From the NCBI GenBank assembly GCA_903889745.1, contig CAISYO010000201.1, positions 1-39,806 of the forward strand: a stretch of DNA of 39,806 bases, given 5' to 3'. Under the pieces are notes generated by a model. The model saw only the letters and a list, made by a program, of their open reading frames with translations, did not search any database and was not told where the DNA came from. Each line of letters opens with the position of its first letter. Within the stretch, counting starts at the first letter, position 1. The DNA is from an uncultured Bacteroidota bacterium (lineage in GTDB: Bacteria > Bacteroidota > Bacteroidia > Flavobacteriales > Flavobacteriaceae). Shown here one piece after another: positions 17,444 to 24,151 of the stretch. The position numbers and the translations under genes are program-made.

Positions 17444-18353
17444 GTTGTATGGAGTAAATTATAACGGCAATGGAAAACAGACTAGTAATCAATACAAATT
17501 GGAGTACGCGATTCAATACTATAAATTCTTTAGCGCTCGTACTGTTGATTAATTTGAGTCCTACAAATAAAAGCGGCCCTAGCATAGTAATTAAAATATA
17601 ATACAAGGCCAGGTTTAATTCAAACAAATAGTTCTTGCAGTAATACAGTATCATAGCAAGAATAAGTATTACGAATCCACCTGTTATTATTTTTGTTTTT
17701 AGCAGCCCTAATCGTGTGGCAAGGGTAGTATTGCCTACCATTTCATCGTTTTGTTTGTTTTTTAAGTCGTTAACCAGTTCTTTGAGTAGTACCAAAAAGA
17801 AACTAAAAATAGCATAATCAATAAGAATGCCAAATACTTCACCCATGCGCACTTTATTAGTTGCATCAGTAGCCGGAAAAACATCAAACAAAGCAATAGT
17901 TACAATGCTAATAGCTACTAACAGCGCAGTGATGCCATTGTTGATAAACGGAATTTGTTTTAAGTTGGTAGCTTGAATATAGAGTAGGGTAGCGACCAAT
18001 ACAAAAAGGGAAGCAAAAGTAGGTTTGTAAATTACATTGGACAAGTAAAAACCAATTCCCACACCGACAATGGTTAAACCAATGTACCAATTATAAGCAC
18101 TTGTTTCAGTAATTGTATTACCTACCAATCTACTTTGTGGACGAATGATCTCATCCTCTTCCTGATTTACAATGTGTTGCATCACGGCTCCACCTGCAGC
18201 AATACAAACCGTTGACAACACTAAAAGTAAGTAGTTGAAATCGGTTAGCGCTAAATCAATATAGGATTGCGTTAAAAATAAATACCGAAATACCAATAGC
18301 ATCGTGGCAAGCAAGAGTAGGTTTTGGTATTTTATGAGTTTTAAGTATTTCAT
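17436..18353 (-). CDS. UbiA-superfamily prenyltransferase-like membrane protein with altered Asp motifs
   Basis: 305 residues with about eight to nine hydrophobic spans and the overall UbiA pattern. Family members transfer prenyl groups using Mg-bound prenyl diphosphate. They need an NDxxDxxxD motif after TM2 and a second Asp-rich motif. Here motif one reads QHIVNQEEDEIIRP (59-72), so two usual acids are Gln and Asn and only the last Asp is kept. Motif two reads KELVNDLKNKQND (191-203), also weakened. Flavobacterial relatives that I recall are annotated geranylgeranylglycerol-phosphate geranylgeranyltransferase. The present protein may have changed or lost activity. It leads the UbiA-maf-mscS-PIG-L run and overlaps maf by 8 nt. 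Confidence 0.82.
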   Translation of the reverse strand: MKYLKLIKYQNLLLLATMLLVFRYLFLTQSYIDLALTDFNYLLLVLSTVCIAAGGAVMQHIVNQEEDEIIRPQSRLVGNTITETSAYNWYIGLTIVGVGIGFYLSNVIYKPTFASLFVLVATLLYIQATNLKQIPFINNGITALLVAISIVTIALFDVFPATDATNKVRMGEVFGILIDYAIFSFFLVLLKELVNDLKNKQNDEMVGNTTLATRLGLLKTKIITGGFVILILAMILYYCKNYLFELNLALYYILITMLGPLLFVGLKLINSTSAKEFIVLNRVLQFVLITSLFSIAVIIYSIQHA

Positions 18354-18363
18354 TTATTTTTGT

Positions 18364-18391
18364 TTCAAGTTTCAGGTTTCAGGTTCAAAGT
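18364..18391. repeat. TTCAAGT/TTCAGGT heptamer array
   Basis: TTCAAGT, TTCAGGT, TTCAGGT, TCAAAGT: four consecutive units in exact 7-nt phase, just upstream of the UbiA-like gene. Confidence 0.75.
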
Positions 18392-18401
18392 TTACTTATT
18401 C

Positions 18402-18612
18402 CATTTCAACATTCGTTGTTCCTTGTTCAATTTAATCCATTTAATCTTTTAATCTGTGGCTAATAAAATTAACGTTTAGTTTGACCTACTGTTAAGCCTC
18501 TCTTATATGGTTAATTATGTAACACAAAGTCACACAAAGTCAATCACAAAGTTTCACAAAGTTCTTCCAACATCTAACATCCATCTTCCTTCATCCATCA
18601 TCCCTCATTCCT
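18402..18612. repeat. Mosaic of word repeats between the UbiA-like and KdsC-like genes
   Basis: No gene is seen here. In order: CATTCGTTGTTCCTTGTTCA (complement of an array at 20283-20322); TTAATC-type words ending AATCTGTGGC; TTGACCTACTG (also at 20329-20339); the left arm of a 78-nt inverted repeat (18489-18566) with ACACAAAGTC decamers; then CATCTAACATCCATC-type words up to 18612. A short ORF across this region is only translated repeat. Confidence 0.75.
18489..18566 (+). repeat. Left arm of a 78-nt imperfect inverted repeat
   Basis: Matches the reverse complement of 19981-20058 without gaps and with about 7 mismatches. It starts CTGTTAAGC and contains two ACACAAAGTC units followed by CACAAAGTTTCACAAAG. 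The two arms bracket the KdsC-like and DUF2520 genes. Confidence 0.85.
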
Positions 18613-18614
18613 CA

Positions 18615-19142
18615 TCAATCAAACTTCGCATCAAAATGCTCCATCCATTTGCCTTGTACTTTCATGACTTGTTCAATGACATCGCGCACAGCGCCTTTTC
18701 CGCCTTCAATGTGTGAAACATAGTTGGAGATGCCTTTGATTTCTGGAACTGCATTTTGTGGACAAGTTGGTAGGCCTACTAATTGCATTACGTGATAATC
18801 TGGAATGTCATCGCCCATATACAATACGTTTTCTGGAGCAATGCCATAGATATCGGTGAATTCCTTGAAGGTTTCTACTTTATTGGGTACGCCCAAATAG
18901 ATATCGGTGATGCCTAAATTGCGTAAGCGCACTCGCACTCCTTCATTACTTCCGCCCGAAATAATACAGACAGTGTAGCCATTTTCAAGTGCAGCTTTCA
19001 TAGCATAACCGTCTCTAATGTTCATGTTGCGCAACATTTCACCAGTTGGCGTTACATGTATGGTGCCATCGGTTAATACCCCATCGACATCAAAGACGAA
19101 GGTGGTAATTTGGTTCATGATTTCTTTATAACTTTTTGACAT
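18615..19142 (-). CDS. KdsC-type HAD phosphatase (KDO 8-phosphate phosphatase-like)
   Basis: 175 residues, the usual size of cap-less C0 HAD phosphatases of the KdsC family. Motif I FVFDVDGVLTDGT has D18 and D20. GYAMKAALENGYTVCIISGG contains motif II. K near 'VPNKVETF' and the motif IV region NVLYMGDDIPDYHVMQLVGL follow. KdsC releases phosphate from KDO 8-phosphate in LPS core synthesis. Related enzymes act on KDN-9-P or other sugar acids, so the substrate is not certain. The start at 19142 (MSKSYKEIMNQITTF) overlaps the end of the DUF2520 gene by 17 nt, showing tight coupling. Confidence 0.88.
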   Translation of the reverse strand: MSKSYKEIMNQITTFVFDVDGVLTDGTIHVTPTGEMLRNMNIRDGYAMKAALENGYTVCIISGGSNEGVRVRLRNLGITDIYLGVPNKVETFKEFTDIYGIAPENVLYMGDDIPDYHVMQLVGLPTCPQNAVPEIKGISNYVSHIEGGKGAVRDVIEQVMKVQGKWMEHFDAKFD

Positions 19143-19884
19143 GTTGTATCGATTGTGTGAGTAATTGATAAATTGTTTTGTATTCGGGATTTTCTATGAA
19201 ATCTAAATGTTTTTCTATCGTTTTGGTGTCGTTTCTTAAAGCTGGACCCGTTTGTGCCGCACTAGGTGCAAGGGACTCAATTTTACGAGCGGTTTCCTGG
19301 ATTAACGGATGCAGTACCTCAAACGGTATGTGGTGTTCCGTACAAATTTCGTGCCCAATGTGGTACAAATGATTCACAAAATTACAGACAAACACAGCGG
19401 CAACATGTAAACTCTTGCGTTGTTCAGAAGAAAGGGAAACTACTTTTTGCGCAATGCAATGCCCTAATTTTTCTAAAAGTTGGTAATCTTCTTCGTGTTG
19501 CACTTCGATGCAAATAGGAATTTCAGCAAAATCAATTGCCTTGCCTTTGGTAAAGGTTTGTAACGGATAAAACACGCCCTTTCTATTGTTGTCTTGCAAC
19601 ACGGAAATTCCCGAAGACCCAGAAGTATGCACTACCAGTCTGTTGTTAAACGGCAATTGTGCGGCTACCTCTGCAATAGCATCATCTGACACCGCTATAA
19701 TATAAACGTCTGCTTCGGTGATTTTTTGATAGTCATTCGTGATTTTATCCATTGGAAGCAATGCCGCTAAGTGACTTGGATTACGAGCTACCGCTTGCAC
19801 CAAATCTACTTCTTGAGCCTGCAAAAACACTTGTATTAAGTGTTGCGCTACATTCCCGGAACCAATGAGTACGACTTTTATCAT
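19126..19884 (-). CDS. Rossmann-fold DUF2520 protein
   Basis: 252 residues from the ATG at 19884. The N-terminal Rossmann domain has GSGNVA at 8-13 (MIKVVLIGSGNVAQHL) and VYIIAVSDDAIAEVA, like ProC and F420-NADP reductases. The C-terminal all-helical DUF2520 domain contains EQRKSLHVAAVFVCNFVNHLYHIG. The family probably binds NAD(P) but has no proven reaction. The frame is open upstream to 20061, but that extension translates intergenic heptamer repeats (recurring LPTP and THTK-like residues) and does not resemble the family. The start was therefore set at MIKVV. It is co-transcribed with the KdsC-like gene. Confidence 0.9.
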   Translation of the reverse strand: MIKVVLIGSGNVAQHLIQVFLQAQEVDLVQAVARNPSHLAALLPMDKITNDYQKITEADVYIIAVSDDAIAEVAAQLPFNNRLVVHTSGSSGISVLQDNNRKGVFYPLQTFTKGKAIDFAEIPICIEVQHEEDYQLLEKLGHCIAQKVVSLSSEQRKSLHVAAVFVCNFVNHLYHIGHEICTEHHIPFEVLHPLIQETARKIESLAPSAAQTGPALRNDTKTIEKHLDFIENPEYKTIYQLLTQSIQHVKKL

Positions 19885-19922
19885 GGTGCTAAAATAGTGA
19901 TTTTTGGGGAAAAAGACAAGAG

Positions 19923-19985
19923 GGGAGATGGGAGTTGGGAGATGGGAGATGGGAGTTGGGAGTTGGGAGTTGGGAGTTGGGAGAG
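19923..19985 (+). repeat. Nine-unit GGGAGTT/GGGAGAT heptamer array with G-quadruplex motif
   Basis: Nine consecutive units begin GGGAG and end TT, AT or (last) AG, with no length variation over 63 nt. Nine GGG tracts separated by 4-nt loops meet the canonical G-quadruplex pattern on the plus strand. It lies 38 nt upstream of the DUF2520 start codon. Confidence 0.95.
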
Positions 19986-20058
19986 CTTTGTGAAACTTTG
20001 TGTGTGACTTTGTGTGACTTTGTGTTACATAATAAACCAAATAAGAGATGCTTAACAG
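19981..20058 (-). repeat. Right arm of the 78-nt imperfect inverted repeat
   Basis: Reverse complement of 18489-18566 (about 90% identity, ungapped). On the plus strand it has TGTGACTTTG decamers. It directly abuts the G-rich array at 19923-19985. Confidence 0.85.
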
Positions 20059-20342
20059 CATGACAAACGAGACGTGAAAGTATTTAGTATTACGATTTAC
20101 AATCGAATACTTACCTTATATGAACTTTAACTTACTTCTACGCAATACAACTTAAATTAACTTATATGACTTATATGGTAAATAATTATTTAACCACAAA
20201 GTACACAAGGAAGGCACAAAGTTCACTATAATGTGATGCTTCCTTACGTCAGCATGACAATATAGACGTTGATTTCTCTATGAACAACGAACAACGAATT
20301 GGGAACAACGAATGTTGAAATGTAAACTTGACCTACTGAAAA
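20059..20342. repeat. Mosaic of word repeats upstream of pheT's 3' end
   Basis: This gene-free stretch holds: AGCATGACAAACGAGACG and the similar AGCATGACAATATAGACG (20057 and 20253 regions); a 58-nt AACTT-decamer block (20119-20176) shared with 23913-23970; CACAAAGTACACAAGG and GGCACAAAG (20195-20222); and CGAACAA heptamers (20283-20320). TTGACCTACTG is at 20329-20339. No terminator or promoter was recognised. Confidence 0.7.
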
Positions 20343-22772
20343 CTACCTCAAGCTCGCACCCAACTGGCTTTCAAAATTACTTTGAAGCTTGCTCATGATT
20401 TTATCAATTTGCGTGTCGGTTAGGGTTTTTGAATCGTCTTGTAAAATGAAACTTACGGCATACGATTTTTTTCCTTCGGGTAGGTTAGCGCCTTGGTACA
20501 CATCAAACAGATTAACGTCTTTCAATACGCCTTTTTCGGTTTGTTTTGCAATAGTAAAGATTTGTTCAAACGCTACGTTTTCATCTACTAATAAAGCAAA
20601 ATCACGACGAACTTCTGGGTATTTAGGAATGTCGGTGAATTTGATTTTAGTAGTGATGTATTTCTGTAATTTGTCCCAATTAAAATCAGCAAACACTACT
20701 TCTTGTTTGACGTCGAAGTGTTTTAGGATTGATTTTTTGATGGTTCCAAATTCTACAATGATTTCTTTTCCAATGGCTAAGGCTAATCCTTCGGCAAACA
20801 CATCATTAGCAAATGGTAAACTGTTTACTTTTTGATCAATGCCTAATCGGATTAGTACCGCCATCACATATCCTTTTACTAAAAAGAAGTCTGATTTTTC
20901 TTGGGGTTTTGTCCAACTTTCAGCGCTTCTATTTCCGGTAACGGTTAACGTAAGGTGTTTGTCTTCTTGGTAGCCGTCTGTTGTTTTATGATAGGTTTTA
21001 CCAATTTCAAACAATTTTAAATCGCTTCTTCTGCGGTTGTTGTTGAATGCTACTGCTTCTAAAGCTGAAAACAATAAGGATTGACGCATTGCTGCTAAAT
21101 CGTTACTCAACGGATTCAACATGATTACGTTTTGATTGGCATCTAACTGACTCGACAACGCAATGTAATCGGGAGTAGTTAGTGAATTGGCCATCATTTC
21201 ATTGAAGCCTAAAGCACACAATTGGTTTGCAATGGTATTTTGTACGTTGAACTCTGCAGTGCGTGGCGAATTTGATACTGTAGCATTTAATTTACCTGGT
21301 AGGGCTACATTGTTATATCCATACACTCTTAAAATTTCTTCAATGACATCAATTTCACGGGTAACATCTACACGGTATGACGGAATGGTTAAGCCTAAAC
21401 CGGCATCGGAAATAGAGTTTACTTTAATGTCTAATGAAGCCAATATTTTTTTAATGGTCTCTGGTTTAATTTCTTCACCAATAATGCGGTTTACTTTTTG
21501 GAAATGAATGAATACGCTAAAATCTTCTATTTTCTTTGGATACACATCAATAATGTCTGATGTGATTTCTCCACCCGCCACTTCTTGAATTAATAAGCCA
21601 GCACGCTTTAAGGCATATTCGGTAATGGAAGGATCAATTCCTCGCTCAAAACGGAAAGAGGCATCGGTACTTAAGGTATGTCTTTTAGCGGTTTTGCGCA
21701 CGGCAACCGGATTAAAATAGGCACTTTCTAAGAAAACAGTAGTTGTTTCTTCTGAAACACCTGATGTTTTTCCGCCAAACACCCCTGCAATACACAACGG
21801 TCCGTTTGCATCACAAATCATTAAGTCTTCTTCGTGCAAGGTGCGTTCAACGTCGTCTAGCGTTACAAATTTAGTTCCTGCAGCAACGGTTTTGATGATT
21901 ACTTTGTTGCCTTCAATTTTTGCGGCATCAAAGGCGTGTAATGGTTGTCCTAATTCGTGCAATACATAATTAGTAACATCGACTACATTGTTTTTTGGGG
22001 TTAACCCAATGGCTTTTAATTTATTTTGCAACCAACTTGGCGACGGTTTAACGGTGATTCCAGAAATGGTAACCCCACAATAACGCGGTGCTAATTTACT
22101 GTCTTCTACTTTTACGTCTATTTTTAAGGTGCGTTTTTCTACTTTGAATTTACTCACAGATGGCGTAATCAACTCAGAGGATGTACCTCGTTGCAACAAA
22201 CCTGCTCTTAAATCGCGCGCTACGCCCATGTGCGACATGGCATCGGCACGGTTAGGGGTAAGGCCTATTTCAAATACCTCATCGGTTTCAATATCAAATA
22301 CTTTGGCAGCGGGAGTTCCGGGTACTAATGTATCAGCTAAGATCATAATACCGTCGTGACTTTCGCCTAATCCTAGTTCGTCTTCGGCACAAATCATACC
22401 GTGGCTTTCTTGTCCGCGAATTTTTCCTTTTTTAATTTCGAATGCGTTTCCTTCTTTGTCAAACAATTTAGTCCCTATAGTAGCTACGGGTACTTTTTGC
22501 CCTACTGCTACATTAGGCGCTCCGCATACAATTTGTACAGGTGCGTTGCCATCGCCTAAATCTACTGTGGTGATTTTTAATTTATCGGCATCAGGGTGTT
22601 TTTCACAGGTAAGTACATGACCTACTACCACGCCTTGTAACCCGCCTTTTAAACTTTCAAAGGTATCAACACCTTCCACTTCCAAACCTAAGTCGGTAAG
22701 TATGTCGGCAATCTCTTCAGATTTTAAATCGGTTTTAATGAACTGTTTTAACCAATTGTATGATATACGCAT
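20343..22772 (-). CDS. pheT: Phenylalanyl-tRNA synthetase beta subunit
   Basis: 809 residues, the normal length of bacterial PheT, which pairs with PheS to charge tRNA-Phe. The N-terminus MRISYNWLKQFIK is typical. A tRNA-binding OB domain (about 40-150, VVVGHVLTCEKHPDADKLKITTVD ... VCGAPNV) comes first. The B3/B4 domain follows with TNYVLHELGQPLHAFD and the editing-site region. Next are B5 (VFIHFQKVNRIIGEEIKPETIKKIL), a synthetase-like core (RREIDVIEEILRVYGYNN type) and the C-terminal ferredoxin-like anticodon-binding domain ending SKLQSNFESQLGASLR. pheS is not adjacent. The gene is preceded by a good -7 element and flanked on both sides by word-repeat spacers. Confidence 0.97.
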   Translation of the reverse strand: MRISYNWLKQFIKTDLKSEEIADILTDLGLEVEGVDTFESLKGGLQGVVVGHVLTCEKHPDADKLKITTVDLGDGNAPVQIVCGAPNVAVGQKVPVATIGTKLFDKEGNAFEIKKGKIRGQESHGMICAEDELGLGESHDGIMILADTLVPGTPAAKVFDIETDEVFEIGLTPNRADAMSHMGVARDLRAGLLQRGTSSELITPSVSKFKVEKRTLKIDVKVEDSKLAPRYCGVTISGITVKPSPSWLQNKLKAIGLTPKNNVVDVTNYVLHELGQPLHAFDAAKIEGNKVIIKTVAAGTKFVTLDDVERTLHEEDLMICDANGPLCIAGVFGGKTSGVSEETTTVFLESAYFNPVAVRKTAKRHTLSTDASFRFERGIDPSITEYALKRAGLLIQEVAGGEITSDIIDVYPKKIEDFSVFIHFQKVNRIIGEEIKPETIKKILASLDIKVNSISDAGLGLTIPSYRVDVTREIDVIEEILRVYGYNNVALPGKLNATVSNSPRTAEFNVQNTIANQLCALGFNEMMANSLTTPDYIALSSQLDANQNVIMLNPLSNDLAAMRQSLLFSALEAVAFNNNRRRSDLKLFEIGKTYHKTTDGYQEDKHLTLTVTGNRSAESWTKPQEKSDFFLVKGYVMAVLIRLGIDQKVNSLPFANDVFAEGLALAIGKEIIVEFGTIKKSILKHFDVKQEVVFADFNWDKLQKYITTKIKFTDIPKYPEVRRDFALLVDENVAFEQIFTIAKQTEKGVLKDVNLFDVYQGANLPEGKKSYAVSFILQDDSKTLTDTQIDKIMSKLQSNFESQLGASLR

Positions 22773-22795
22773 TTTTGTATCGATTTTAAAAAAAG

Positions 22796-22803
22796 CAAAG
22801 ATA
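22796..22803 (-). promoter_or_regulatory. Bacteroidota -7 element (TATCTTTG) for pheT
   Basis: The minus strand reads TATCTTTG, matching TAnnTTTG, 24 nt upstream of the pheT ATG at 22772. No clear TTG -33 was seen. Confidence 0.5.
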
Positions 22804-22809
22804 CTTTTA

Positions 22810-23014
22810 AAAATTAGAAATTAAAAAGTAAAAATTAAAAAGTATTCAGTGGTCGGTGTGGAGTGTGTAGTTGGGAGTTTGTAGATGGGTGATGGGAGAG
22901 GGAAGTTGGGAGTTGGGAGTGGGGAGTTGGGAGTGGTCATTGAAAAAAAAGTAAAAAGTAAAAAGTAAAAAGTAAAAGTGTTCAGTCACAGTGGTCAGTG
23001 GTCAGTCTCAGTGT
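22810..23014. repeat. Composite heptamer array: AAAAAGT, GGGAGTT, AAAAAGT, GGTCAGT
   Basis: Successive blocks: AAAAAGT-like words (22821-22844), GTGGAGT/TGGGAGT words with many GGG tracts (22871-22936, G-quadruplex motif), four exact AAAAAGT units (22946-22973), then GTTCAGT, GGTCAGT, GGTCAGT and relatives (22980-23014). All fit N4AGT. It fills the spacer between the DUF2452 gene's 3' end and pheT. Confidence 0.9.
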
Positions 23015-23037
23015 TACGAAATATGAGTTAAGATTGT

Positions 23038-23436
23038 TTACTCGACAATAACCCATTTTTTATCACTATTGAGGTGGAAGGAACCCAGGTGTTCTCGGGA
23101 ACATTCAAAGGGTGCAATTAATGATAAAAAGTTGATTCCGTCTGCTCCACGATAGAGGTGGTATATTTCACCAATAACGGGCTCAAAGGCGAATTTTGCA
23201 CTGTACACTAATTCGTTGTATTCATACTCTTTCATTAATTTATCGTATTGAATCTTGAGTTCGTTGAACTTATTTTCAAATTCTTTATTAACACTTCTAA
23301 TGCCTCTACTTTTAAAAGCTACAACATCTTCAATTTGAATTACAGGAGCACCAACACTGGTGGCATAACTCATCAGGCTTGCGTTGTAACCTTCTGTTTC
23401 AGAATACACAACATTATCTGGTTTTTTAGATTCCAT
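23038..23436 (-). CDS. DUF2452 domain protein
   Basis: 132 residues from the ATG at 23436 (MESKKPDNVVYSETEGYN). Family features are KPDNVVYS...YNASLMSYATSVGAPVI, a central helix (VNKEFENKFNELKIQYDKLMKEYEYNELVYSAKF) and a C-terminal beta segment EPVIGEIYHLYRGADGINFLSLIAP. Homologues are sometimes called GTP-binding proteins, but no GTPase motifs are present. Function is unknown, and it is soluble with no signal. A longer reading to 23550 would run through the DUF2805 gene in another frame and is not credible. The 4-nt gap to DUF2805 shows a two-gene operon. Confidence 0.85.
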   Translation of the reverse strand: MESKKPDNVVYSETEGYNASLMSYATSVGAPVIQIEDVVAFKSRGIRSVNKEFENKFNELKIQYDKLMKEYEYNELVYSAKFAFEPVIGEIYHLYRGADGINFLSLIAPFECSREHLGSFHLNSDKKWVIVE

Positions 23437-23440
23437 GAAC

Positions 23441-23746
23441 TTACCTTTTAGAAATTTTATTGTTGGTGATGGCGCGCTGTCTAGTGCATTTGAATCGGTC
23501 GATATCGGCACTTCGTTTAGCGCTGTGTTTGGTTTTGCAATTCTCGACACGGGTGCGCCACAATTTATAACTGCTCCATTTAAGCTCTTTTTTCATCAAG
23601 GCTTTTACGTCGGCTTCTACTAAACCAAACTGGAAAGTAATGGCATCAAAAGGCGTGCGGTCTTCCCATGCCATCTCAATGATTCTATCGATTTGGATTT
23701 CGGTTAGGGGTTCGTTGGTATCGGGTGCGCTGATGATGGGCTTCAT
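23441..23746 (-). CDS. DUF2805 / TIGR03643 family protein
   Basis: 101 residues. The block LTEIQIDRIIEMAWEDRTPFDAITFQFGL, followed by VKALMKKELKWSSYKLWRTRV and a basic tail (RFKCTRQRAITNNKISKR), is characteristic of this family. The first part looks like a helix-turn-helix-type segment and the tail could bind nucleic acid. The family often co-occurs with photolyase/cryptochrome genes in other bacteria, and this window has two such genes 13 kb away. Function unknown. It is the first gene of an operon with DUF2452. Confidence 0.88.
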   Translation of the reverse strand: MKPIISAPDTNEPLTEIQIDRIIEMAWEDRTPFDAITFQFGLVEADVKALMKKELKWSSYKLWRTRVENCKTKHSAKRSADIDRFKCTRQRAITNNKISKR

Positions 23747-23777
23747 TTTGTTTATTAGTTATAATAAAAAGATTAAA

Positions 23778-23785
23778 CAAAAGTA
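23778..23785 (-). promoter_or_regulatory. Bacteroidota -7 element (TACTTTTG) for the DUF2805-DUF2452 operon
   Basis: The minus strand TACTTTTG is a full TAnnTTTG match, 32 nt before the ATG at 23746. Confidence 0.5.
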
Positions 23786-23832
23786 CGTATAATTTTGGAT
23801 AAAAAAAAATTTTGATGATGGGTGATGAGAGT

Positions 23833-23895
23833 GGTCAGTTATCAGTGGTCAGTGTTCAGTTGTCAGTGGGGAGTTTGGAGATGAGAGTAGGGAGT
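23833..23895 (+). repeat. Nine-unit heptamer array that switches from GGTCAGT to GGGAGT words
   Basis: GGTCAGT, TATCAGT, GGTCAGT, GTTCAGT, TGTCAGT, GGGGAGT, TTGGAGA, TGAGAGT, AGGGAGT: 63 nt in unbroken 7-nt register. Eight of nine units end AGT. This is the clearest evidence that the two word types belong to one structure. Confidence 0.9.
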
Positions 23896-23912
23896 ATAGA
23901 CTAATATTCTTT

Positions 23913-24032
23913 TATGAACTTGAACTTACTTCAGCGCCTTCTAACTTGAACTAACTTATATGACTTATATATTTAAAAATTGATTTTGAACAAGGAATGA
24001 TGAACAAGGAATAACGAATATTGAAAGGGAAA
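23913..24032. repeat. AACTT decamer block and GAACAAGGAAT words
   Basis: 23913-23970 is an ungapped partner (about 84% identical) of 20119-20176, built of 10-nt units such as AACTTATATG. It is followed by TGAACAAGGAAT twice (14-nt period, 23987-24012) and AACGAATATTGAAAG (near 24013), which resembles 20309-20323. The rest of 23747-24151 shows only a weak possible promoter (TATATTTA, about 24125) for GapN. Confidence 0.75.
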
Positions 24033-24151
24033 AAGGATAATTAATAATGGGTGGTTGGTGCCAGTAATAGAAATTAAACAGTTGTTAAATATCTCATTTT
24101 CAATTCATTTTTTGAGTATTTTTTTTATATTTAGGCATTAAAATAAATTAA

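Noticed and set aside
18507..18716. 69-codon plus-strand ORF
   Set aside because: Its first half translates repeat words and its second half is antisense to the KdsC-like gene.
18489..20058. Insertion sequence or transposon
   Set aside because: The inverted repeats flank a KdsC-type phosphatase and a DUF2520 gene, not a transposase, and no target-site duplication was seen.
19885..20061. N-terminal extension of the DUF2520 reading frame
   Set aside because: It translates the GGGAGTT array and ACACAAAGTC words into recurring LPTP and SHTK residues. The family begins at MIKVVLIGSGNVA (19884), so the extension is spurious.
23437..23550. Longer start for the DUF2452 gene
   Set aside because: It would overlap the DUF2805 coding region in another frame, and its residues do not fit the family. 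The ATG at 23436 does.
19923..23895. CRISPR array
   Set aside because: Repeat units are 7 or 10 nt, degenerate and without unique spacers of 25-40 nt, and no cas gene is present in the window.
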